In this document: piece after piece, positions 56,185 to 64,000 of the stretch
Numbering within the stretch: position 1 is the stretch's first letter
Layout of the letters: every line of letters starts with the position of its first letter
Assembly (NCBI GenBank): GCA_951812925.1
Contig: OX638372.1
Location: forward strand, 86,635,058 to 86,699,057
Reading direction: 5' to 3'
DNA length: 64,000 bases
From: Calliopum simillimum
Lineage: Eukaryota; Arthropoda; Insecta; Diptera; Lauxaniidae
The notes under the pieces: model-generated
Database searches by the model: none
What the model was told of the DNA's origin: nothing
Seen by the model: the letters and a program-made list of their open reading frames with translations, nothing else
Program-made: the position numbers and the translations under genes

Positions 56185-59100
56185 ATGAGTTCCATGTATC
56201 AGATCGAGAAATTGGATGAAGGAAATTATGATTCCTGGAGCATCCAGATGCGAAGCGTGTTGGTGCACGCTGAGATGTGGAAGGTGGTGGAAGAAGCGCG
56301 GCCAGCGACCAATGCAACAGCCTGGGATGCGACAAATGAAAAGGCATTGGCTATGCTTACGTTGAGTGTTCGGCCATCACAGTTGTGTTATTTGAAGGGC
56401 TGCACGACTGCAGCAAGTGCTTGGGGTAAGCTCAAAGATGTACATCAACCGAGCGGTCCGGTCCGTAAAGTGTCGCTATATAAAAAACTGCTGAGTTTGC
56501 GAATGGCAGATGGTGAAACTATGAGCAGCTTCATCAATAATTTTTGCTCTACGATTGACAAGCTTGCAGAAGTGGACATTAAGCTAGGTGACGAACTGGT
56601 GGCGATAATTTTATTATCAAGTTTGCCTAAAAAATTTGAGAATTTCGTCATAGCCATGGAAACGCGCGACAGTTTACCATCTTTAGAAGTATTGAAGATA
56701 AAATTGCTAGAAGAAGGAGAGCGCAGAGATAGTGAAGTAAAAACGACAGTTTCCAGTGAACAGCAAGCATTTCATGCAAAAAGTCAGCCTGTACATAAAA
56801 AGAAGGAGAAGAAAGACATAGAATGTTTCAAATGCGGGCAGCGCGGCCATTACAGAAATCAGTGCAAAAATAAGGGCAAAGAAGAAACAACGAAAACGCA
56901 GCAGCAACAACGCTCGTTCACAATTTTGGCAGCGTCAGATGTGCATGATCTAACATCAACGAATTGGTGCTTAGACAGCGGGGCGACGACGCATATGTGT
57001 TGTGAGCGCAGCCTTTTTTCTAATTATGTTTCACAAGCAGAGGACATTGTGTTAGCAGATAATAACATAATTCGCGCAGTAGGCAGAGGCGACGTAAAAA
57101 TTTTAACCGATTTTTGCGAATTGAAATTGGAAAGTGTGTTGTATGTTCCTGGAATGAAGGGGAATTTTATTTCAGTCAGTCGAGCGGTTGAACGTGGTTG
57201 TACAGTACATTTCAATAACGAATTTGCAGTTGTAAGCCAGCAAGGCGAAAAAATATTGAAAGCGCAGAAAAAGAATAAATTATTTGTTTTTGAGAATACC
57301 AGCAACGTTTGTTTTGGTGCGGCACAGTGTAGTGCAGATTTGTGGCATAACAGATTTGGCCACTTAAATTATTCCAGCTTGATGAATCTGTCAAAAAATA
57401 TGATGGTGCTCGGTATAGAAAATGTTAATTTTTCAGAAAAAACGCAGTGTAGGACATGCATGAAAAGTAAAATTCATTCACAACCGTTTCCAGCAGCGTC
57501 GGAAAATCGAGCTAAGCATCAGTTAGAGCTGGTACATACAGATGTATGTGGGCCATTTGAGCAGCGATCGCTTGGTGGTTCAGCATATTTTTTGACATTT
57601 ATTGACGATATGTCTCGCCGTATTTTCACGTATTTTTTGAAGTCAAAGGACGAGGTATTTGATAAATTTTTAGAATTCAAAAATATGGCAGAGCGTCAAA
57701 CAGGGCGTAAGATCAAGGCAATACGCAGCGATAATGGCCGGGAATACATCAATAAGCGATTTGATGATTTTTTGAAACAGCACGGTATAATACGTCAACT
57801 ATCGGTTCCGTATAGCCCACAGCAGAACGGGGTGTCAGAACGGGCAAATCGAACCCTCGTTGAGATGGCAAGGAGCTTGCTAGTGCATTCCAGCATGCCA
57901 CAGATTCTATGGGCAGAAGCAGTGCAGACAGCGTGCTATATACGTAACAGATCGCCAACTACGGCCTTGGTAGGCATGACACCGTATGAAGCGTGGAGTG
58001 GTAAAAAGCCTGACGTGATACACATGCGTGTATTTGGATCAGTGGCTGTTGGTTTGGACAAGACACGGCACAGCAAGTTCCAGGCGAAAGGTAAGGAGTA
58101 CCGTCTTGTTGGATACTCTTTGGTATCAAAAGCATACAGATTGTATGATGATGAAAAACAGCAAATTGTTGAGAAGCGAGATGTTTTATTTGATGAGCCT
58201 AACGACGCAGCACAGACGCGTAATCATATTATGTTTGATATACCAGTAAAAATTTCATTGGCTGATGAATCTGACCAGGATAAAGTTGAGCTAATATCAA
58301 GCAGTGAAGATGAGCACCAAGATAGCTATAAAAGCGAAAGCGAGTTGGTGAGTGAAGATTATGATACTGCAGAAGAGTCCGAGGATGAGCAACAGGTCGA
58401 AAAAATTGGTCCGGGTAGGCCAAAACTGATTCGGACGGGTAAACCAGGGCGTCCAAAAAGGAGTTACAATATTTTAAACGCTTTGCAAGCAAATGAAATA
58501 TCGTTGCCGCAGACTTTTAAGGAAGCAATTAATAGTAAAAACTCATCATTTTGGCAGGCGGCCATGAACACCGAACATAAGGCACTGGTAGCAAATGGTA
58601 CGTGGACATTAACTGATTTACCTAAAGATCAACAGGCGATTGGTTGTAAGTGGGTGTATACCATCAAGAGAGACAGCAGTGGTGCAGTTGAACGGTATAA
58701 AGCACGCCTGGTGGCTAAGGGATGTTCCCAGAAATTCGGCGTTAATTACACGGATACGTTCTCTCCAGTGTGTCGGTATGAAACGATACGTTTGATTTTG
58801 GCTTTATCTGTTGAGCTAAAACTGTTTCTTCACCAAATGGACGTTTGTACAGCGTATCTCAACAGCGAGTTAAACGACGTGGTTTACATGAAGCAGCCCG
58901 AGGGGTATGCAGATATGAAATTTCCAAAGCAGGTGTTAAAGCTGAACAAAGCCATATATGGCTTAAAACAAGCAGGAAGGGAGTGGAACTCCAAGCTGAA
59001 TGCTGCATTGTGCGATATTGGTTTTACTTCGTGCCAGAGCGAGCCATGCTTGTATAAGCAAGACATAAAAGGTAATCTTTGCTTGATTCTAATTTATGTA

Positions 59101-60045
59101 GATGATTTGCTTATAGCGTGCCAGAGAGAAGATGATTTGATGCGAATCAAATCAATGATTGCAACAAAGTTCGAATGCGTTGATAAAGGTCCATTGCAAT
59201 TATTCTTGGGGATGCAGATTGAGCGTGATGGCGATTTAGGCGATATTTCTATGAATCAAACAACATATATCAAAGATATGCTTCAACGTCATAATATGCA
59301 GCAGTGTAGATTTGTAGCGACGCCATTAGATGCAGGTTTTCAAGTGGCATGCGATGGCGAAAATTGTTTGACAGTAGATAAAACAGCGTATCAGTCAGCA
59401 ATCGGTGAATTGATGTGGTTAGCATTGACGTCAAGGCCAGATATCTACCATTCAGTTGTAAAGTTGGCACAACGAAATAACAATCCACATAGTGAACATG
59501 TCAATGGTGTGAAGCATGTAATGCGATATTTAGCAGGTACAATAGACATGAAAATAAATTTTTGTGCCAGTGGTCAAGCACTTGAAGGTTACGTGGACGC
59601 AGACTGGGGTGGTGACGTGAGTAATCGCAGATCTTATACAGGATATGTATTCTTCTTGGCAGGCAGCCCGATTTCGTGGAAATCAGAGAAGCAGAATTGT
59701 GTGGCTTTAAGCAGTACAGAGGCCGAGTATATGGCACTGTCATCAGCGACGAAGGAGGCGCTGTATCTCAGGCGTCTCATTATTGAAATTGGCTGTGGAA
59801 AAGCAGAAACACCAACAGTTTTGAATAGCGATAATCTCAGCGCGCAACACCTGGCTAAGAATCCAGTTTATCACGCCAGGTCAAAACACATTGACATTAG
59901 GCATCATTTTGTCCGGGAAGTTATACAAAGTGGCGATGTCGTATTGAAATATGTTCCTACCGAAAATATGATAGCGGATATATTTACGAAAAATTTGTCA
60001 AAGCAAAAACATTCTCACTTTGTAAATTTATTAAATTTGAATTAA
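56185..60045 (+). CDS. Copia-type Gag-Pol polyprotein (1286 residues)
   Basis: One frame from ATG 56185 to TAA 60045. Gag opens with a copia-type N-terminus (LDEGNYDSWSIQMRSVL) and has a CCHC knuckle (Cys214, Cys217, His222, Cys227). The protease has DSG with Asp264. Integrase has an HHCC finger (His388, His393, Cys422, Cys425) and a catalytic DD35E triad (Asp453, Asp516, Glu552). Two GRPK motifs (742-747, 753-759) lie in the linker. Reverse transcriptase has YVDD at 971-974. RNase H has Asp1138, Glu1179 and Asp1216. Integrase before reverse transcriptase is the copia order. All key residues are present, so the protein looks functional. Gag and Pol share one frame, as in copia, where Gag excess is obtained by splicing. 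Confidence 0.95.
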   Translation: MSSMYQIEKLDEGNYDSWSIQMRSVLVHAEMWKVVEEARPATNATAWDATNEKALAMLTLSVRPSQLCYLKGCTTAASAWGKLKDVHQPSGPVRKVSLYKKLLSLRMADGETMSSFINNFCSTIDKLAEVDIKLGDELVAIILLSSLPKKFENFVIAMETRDSLPSLEVLKIKLLEEGERRDSEVKTTVSSEQQAFHAKSQPVHKKKEKKDIECFKCGQRGHYRNQCKNKGKEETTKTQQQQRSFTILAASDVHDLTSTNWCLDSGATTHMCCERSLFSNYVSQAEDIVLADNNIIRAVGRGDVKILTDFCELKLESVLYVPGMKGNFISVSRAVERGCTVHFNNEFAVVSQQGEKILKAQKKNKLFVFENTSNVCFGAAQCSADLWHNRFGHLNYSSLMNLSKNMMVLGIENVNFSEKTQCRTCMKSKIHSQPFPAASENRAKHQLELVHTDVCGPFEQRSLGGSAYFLTFIDDMSRRIFTYFLKSKDEVFDKFLEFKNMAERQTGRKIKAIRSDNGREYINKRFDDFLKQHGIIRQLSVPYSPQQNGVSERANRTLVEMARSLLVHSSMPQILWAEAVQTACYIRNRSPTTALVGMTPYEAWSGKKPDVIHMRVFGSVAVGLDKTRHSKFQAKGKEYRLVGYSLVSKAYRLYDDEKQQIVEKRDVLFDEPNDAAQTRNHIMFDIPVKISLADESDQDKVELISSSEDEHQDSYKSESELVSEDYDTAEESEDEQQVEKIGPGRPKLIRTGKPGRPKRSYNILNALQANEISLPQTFKEAINSKNSSFWQAAMNTEHKALVANGTWTLTDLPKDQQAIGCKWVYTIKRDSSGAVERYKARLVAKGCSQKFGVNYTDTFSPVCRYETIRLILALSVELKLFLHQMDVCTAYLNSELNDVVYMKQPEGYADMKFPKQVLKLNKAIYGLKQAGREWNSKLNAALCDIGFTSCQSEPCLYKQDIKGNLCLILIYVDDLLIACQREDDLMRIKSMIATKFECVDKGPLQLFLGMQIERDGDLGDISMNQTTYIKDMLQRHNMQQCRFVATPLDAGFQVACDGENCLTVDKTAYQSAIGELMWLALTSRPDIYHSVVKLAQRNNNPHSEHVNGVKHVMRYLAGTIDMKINFCASGQALEGYVDADWGGDVSNRRSYTGYVFFLAGSPISWKSEKQNCVALSSTEAEYMALSSATKEALYLRRLIIEIGCGKAETPTVLNSDNLSAQHLAKNPVYHARSKHIDIRHHFVREVIQSGDVVLKYVPTENMIADIFTKNLSKQKHSHFVNLLNLN

Positions 60046-60080
60046 TGTAACAGTTACTTGTAATGTATACAGAGTCACAT

Positions 60081-60090
60081 TGAGGAAGGG
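60081..60090 (+). other. Polypurine tract of the copia element
   Basis: TGAGGAAGGG immediately precedes the 3' LTR, the expected place for plus-strand priming. Confidence 0.8.
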
Positions 60091-60298
60091 TGTTGAAAAA
60101 ATGTAGTAAATGACAATGCAACTCTGTATTCATTTTTCTTTTACTTTACAAAATGTCATTTATGTATAAGTAAATCAGTTCGTTTCTTTCATTCGCTTTA
60201 TACACACGTCTTTAATTTTAAATAAAGAAGAATTTAATTTAAAATTTAACCGACATATTTTTTTCTTTAAAATTTGTTTTCCAAAAAGATTTTGAACA
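60091..60298 (+). repeat. 3' LTR of the copia element
   Basis: 208 bp, identical by eye to the 5' LTR. Confidence 0.95.
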
Positions 60299-60973
60299 TA
60301 AACATTAAACTGGTTTTCATATTTTTCATAATTAAAATCATAAAAGGCAGTAACTCCATACAAAAAAGATGAAAAATGAAATAGATTTTATAAGGAAGAG
60401 AAGTTGCTGCCTTTTCTGAATAAAAATAAAATTTCGATTTTCTCAAAACTATGAAAAACGAGTTGCATCTTTTTATAATTTTATGGCAGCGCTATACTGA
60501 AAGCGTTTTTTGAGATGTTCGAACCAAATTTGACTCAGACATTAAGAATTATAAATGAAAGCTTTCAACAAAAATTAGGTGAAATCGGACAAGGGGGCGT
60601 GGCACCTCCCATATAAGCAAAAGTTTCAAAATGCTATACTGAGTGTTTTTTTTAAATAATCCAATCAAATTTCACTCAAATACTAAAGACTACTTATAAA
60701 TGCACGTTCTAAGCTAAGACTAGACGAACTCGGACAATATGGCGTGGCACCTCCTACAAGGCAAAAGCTTCAAAACGCTGTACTGAAAACGTTTTTGAGA
60801 TAATCCAAACAAATTTCACTCAGACACTAAAAACTATAAATGCAAGTTCTGAACAAAAACTGGGTGAAATTTGACAAGAGGGCGTGGCACCTCCCTTACA
60901 AGCAAAATTTTCAAAATACTGCTGTGTAGGGTATTTATTTTTTGGACAGGCCAAAAGTTACACCCTTACTAGT

Positions 60974-61150
60974 TTTTAAATTCTGACGGACAAAAATTTT
61001 TTAATTTATTTTCGCGCATATGTAAGTCGTGATTTTGAATTTGTCAATTTATCTGAAAATTGAGACGTGATGGAAAAATTTTGTAGATGCAGTTCTATTA
61101 TGTCAATAGCAAGGAACAATAATTTCATGGTCTGAACTCAGATAATTTTC
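60974..61150 (+). repeat. Right arm of inverted repeat X
   Basis: Inverted partner of 54718-54889; see that entry. Confidence 0.7.
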
Positions 61151-62718
61151 GCCGTTGAAGTGTTATTAGCATAGTTATTTTTTTTTTAAATGAGCGTGAT
61201 CGGATCAAGAACACACCCATCTTCCATACGGCCCGAAATTATAAGTCACCAGAACTTTGGAAATATTTGAAATACAATATTTTATATCTGAGATAAAATC
61301 GGTATCATCTGGCTCTTAGCTGAAAATAGGAGTGATCGGATCAAGAACACGCTCACATTCTATAAAGTTCCAAATTGTCTATTTGTTTTTGAAAAATTTT
61401 ATCCATAATTGGGAATCAGCGACCCCAAAAACCCCCCTAGCCACAATTTCGTCGTGATATAACTATTTTTTGAGAAAATTGTCCGCCATTTTGATTTTTA
61501 AAAATTGGTTTCCAGATGTGGAATCAGCGATCCCAAAAACATAAATCTGATAGTTTCTTTTATTAAAAATCACTAGGAAAGACTTATGACCGGCTAGACC
61601 AATGTGCGGCGTTAAGGAATGCTATGCTTTATAAACATTTTGTAGCTAGGCGTTTAGGAATGATGATTTTGTATGTTTGTTTTGCAACTGACAATAAGGA
61701 AGTCGCCCAAGTATTTACAACAACTGCAACAAGATTTATGGCTGTGTCAAGATATCGCCACCTAAATACTACAACTAGTTAACTCCAATTTTGTAGTTTT
61801 GAGATAACTCAATTTTAAGATTTTTAAAAATTTTAATTTGCACTAATTTTCGGCTTTTATTGTTTTTTTTTTTTTTTTCTAATAACTTTACAATTGCGCC
61901 ACTTTAAAGAACTCTGGTTGGATAGGATTGTACACAAAACCATGAAGAATATCATAGGTTACTTATCTCAAGATGATAATTTAGGAGTTCCTAGTTGTAA
62001 GTAGTATTGAGGTGACGATATTTCAAAAACCAAACGCTATAGAGCAAATTTATGGCCGGATTCAGATTCAGCATTGCAATGTACGTAGAAAATTGCTTTA
62101 TTCTTTTGTTTTTTTAATACCGTGAAATCTGATTTTTTAAATAAAAACTCCAAAAAAATTCAAATATTTCGTGGAGGAGAGAGATTAGGTATTTTCAAAT
62201 TTTACATACATATTTTTAATCTACAAACACGGAGAAAACTTTCTGCATACTTAATTTTTGTCATATTTTTTTCACACCTTAGAACTTGTACGTACAGTGA
62301 ACTCTCGATAATCTTAACATTCCAACGTATGAACACTTTTCCCTTACCATTGGCTAATCCAAAATAAATATGAACATTGTGCTCTAAAATATGAAATTAA
62401 TTTTTCTAACAATTGAAACAATATATGAATTTATTTCTAAATTTTTATATTTATTTTGAGTTTTAAAATAAAAAATATTTACTTCGAAACCAACGGAACT
62501 CGATTTTATTTAATTCTTTCGTAAATATGAATAGTTCATATCATCGCAAGCACACTGCCTTTCGTAAATATATATAATAGTCTTGAAAAAAATTAAAAGG
62601 CTTGGTTTTAATTACATCATATTATCGCGAGCGCACTGTAATTGATATGAATAAAAATCCTCGAGAATGTTTACTCATTATAATCCTCAATATTTCGTGA
62701 AACTTCAATCCAAGTTAA
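61151..62718. other. Repeat-derived AT-rich sequence, no supported gene
   Basis: Near 61190 and 61340 the phrase gtgatcggatcaagaacac occurs twice, about 140 bp apart. A related phrase (gccgagtcaaggacacgccc) is at 54500. 61990-62110 holds a Z-like signature (ttcagattcagcattgcaatg). Confidence 0.4.
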
Positions 62719-63629
62719 TGGGTGCTATTATTGATTCCGTTCGATAAGGAAATTTTCGCGGAAAGAAATATCGTTCGATATGAAAACTACTATTATTGAT
62801 TCCGACGGTAGAGGAATATCGAACGAGAATATTGGAAACCCTGAAAGAAGAACATTTTGACAGATGACAAAGAATAAAAAAAATTAGAAGTGTCAACAAA
62901 GGAAAATTATGAATCTTTGATAATTTTTCGTAAATATCATGTGAATAAAATAGCTTTTTTAGTGCGATTTAAGAATTAATTATTTATACATTTTAGAGTT
63001 CGGTGAAGACGCGTGTTTCTCCAAAGTTGTTTTTTGTAAAAAAGTGTTGATAATTTTTTTTTTCCAAGTGATTACATTTCATCGTTTGATCACCGCAGCG
63101 AGGATTGGATGTGAAAGTGACTTCTTCTATATGATATGTATATCTAATCAAAGTAAAGATGAATTGTTTCTTTTATTCAATAAAATAAAATGAAATGTAT
63201 TGCTTTATGAATTTTGAGTTTTATTTTAAAAATAAATTTTGTAATTTTTAATTAAACTGACTATTGTGTAGTAGTAAATTGTTTTAAATTGATATTTAAT
63301 ATTAAGCTCAATTTCTTTATCAAAAAAAAGACCAAAATTATCAAAAAAACATGCATTTTTAACTTTTTATTGTCGTTCCGTCACAAAAATTTCACGGAAG
63401 GAAATAACTGAAATATATCTATCCGTCGGAATCAAGAATACACAAAAATGAACGTCACTTCGATGTCAGGGTTGTTAAATTTGTCAAATTATTTGCGGAA
63501 ACAATAATACCAAATTAATCTGTTTTGCGGAACAGTGATGACAGATGTATCTAATTTTCGGAATCAATAATAGCAAAATTTGCTTCCGCGCGGAAAATGC
63601 TTTCCGACGGAATCAAGAATAGCACCCAA
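62719..63629. mobile_element. Element E4: 911-bp TIR element with repeated ATTGATTCCG motif
   Basis: Inverted ends TGGGTGCTATTATTGATTCC at 62719 and the complement of TGGGTGCTATTCTTGATTCC at the right. The end motif recurs inside on both strands (near 62787, 63420 and 63556). The flanks are TTAA on the left and ATAA on the right, so a TTAA or TA-type duplication is possible but not clean. No transposase. Confidence 0.65.
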
Positions 63630-64000
63630 TAATCATCTACGATCCCGTTTTCATTTTAGTACAACTTATCAACCAGGAAGACCCCACCTTCATTGACGGT
63701 TGTTCTCTTTGTTTTTTACATTCAAATCATAGTTTTCAAACTGCATCATTCCAAATTCAATAAAAATTCCATGTTTTCGATTTGAAATGTGAATGCCTTC
63801 TACTCAAGTACAAAAGTAAATAAAAGTCGAGTCTTTTTTTTTCAGTTTTTCTGAATAGAAACTTTTATATATATTTTTTTGGGGGCTTTCATTTAAGAGA
63901 CATTTTTATTTTATAGGTAAATTTTGTTAGCTTTTTTTTTGTTTAATTTTATCTTTTTGATTTAAATAATAATATTCCTTTCTTTAACTTATATAAATCA
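63630..64000. other. AT-rich end of window, no supported gene
   Basis: No open frame, repeat boundary or motif recognised. Confidence 0.3.

Larger units (their letters stand above)
55901..60298 (+). mobile_element. Copia-superfamily LTR retrotransposon, intact, 4398 bp
   Basis: Two 208-bp LTRs, which I compared base by base and found identical, flank a single gag-pol frame. A 5-bp target duplication TAAAC (55896-55900, 60299-60303) borders the element. The primer-binding site, polypurine tract and full set of copia-order domains (Gag zinc knuckle, protease, integrase, reverse transcriptase, RNase H) are present. Identical LTRs and an open frame point to a recent insertion that may still be active. 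Confidence 0.95.
55750..60487. mobile_element. MITE with CTGCCRTAAAA ends, carrying the copia insertion
   Basis: The left end CTGCCGTAAAAATATATAAG and the right end (complement CTGCCATAAAATTATAAAAA) are inverted over about 28 bp. CGCT is duplicated on both sides (55746-55749, 60488-60491). Without copia and its 5-bp duplication the element is about 335 bp. Confidence 0.7.
55298..60972 (-). mobile_element. DINE-1/Helentron-like repeat, copy 8, split by MITE plus copia
   Basis: Minus orientation. The 3' hairpin taccctacacatagggtata is at 55300 and the 5' end cacccttactag at 60961-60972. One unit lies left of the inner insertion (near 55724) and three lie right of it (near 60605, 60747, 60893). 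The family word cgctatactgaaagcg is cut: cgct at 55746-55749, then cgctatactg at 60488. Confidence 0.8.

Noticed and set aside
56445..59743. Several 60-93-codon minus-strand frames under the copia gene
   Set aside because: Shadows of the long gag-pol frame.

Overview
The window looks like a gene-poor, AT-rich, transposon-dense stretch of a higher fly genome. The evidence is a Vsx-class homeobox gene rich in CAA/CAG (Asn/Gln) triplets, a compact ATP-synthase DAPIT-type gene, a copia element that would be primed by half of initiator tRNA-Met, a rosa-like DD41D mariner relic and many DINE-1/mini-me-like repeats. A tephritid-type fly is my best guess, but this is inference. I see only two host genes with good support.

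Host genes. (1) The 3' part of a visual system homeobox (Vsx) gene lies on the + strand: exons 31481-31655 (homeodomain helix 3 plus CVC domain), 35591-36128 and 38643-39084 (OAR-like motif, stop). The splice phases agree and give 384 residues to the stop. The exon with the first 46 homeodomain residues was not found in the upstream 31 kb. (2) A 52-residue DAPIT-like ATP synthase subunit lies at 51585-51821 in two coding exons, with a probable 5' UTR intron.

Mobile DNA fills most of the rest. 0-12 kb: two tRNA-like units, a GAAGC-repeat MITE, microsatellites, a DD37E Tc1/mariner relic split by a hAT-type element with an 8-bp target duplication, and DINE-like copies 1 and 2 (copy 2 is split by element E1). 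12-24 kb: foldbacks, a palindromic 'Z' family, a LINE reverse transcriptase relic (16.66-18.34 kb), an I-like LINE 3' end (19.74-20.85 kb), a dense MITE cluster and element E2. 24-31 kb: DINE-like copies 3-5 and a foldback. 31-39 kb: Vsx, whose introns hold a rosa-like relic, a MITE, a 409-bp tandem duplication, DINE-like copy 6 and a hairpin MITE. 40-49 kb: a foldback with arms of about 400 bp, DINE-like copy 7, a MITE and a second hAT copy swollen to 3.7 kb by nested insertions including E3. 49-51.3 kb: a tandem duplication of about 0.96 kb upstream of the DAPIT gene. 54.7-61.2 kb: a nest in which an intact copia (55901-60298, LTRs identical by eye) sits in a MITE, which sits in DINE-like copy 8, which sits in an inverted repeat. 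62.7-63.6 kb: element E4.

The least familiar signal is the group E1-E3 (883, 887, 858 bp; TA duplications). Their terminal sequences are unrelated to each other beyond GGG at the tip, yet they share one architecture: a terminal motif present once at the left end, twice 16-18 bp apart at the right end, and again inside. E4 is a possible distant relative. Coordinates of degenerate repeats are approximate, and all similarity statements were made by eye.
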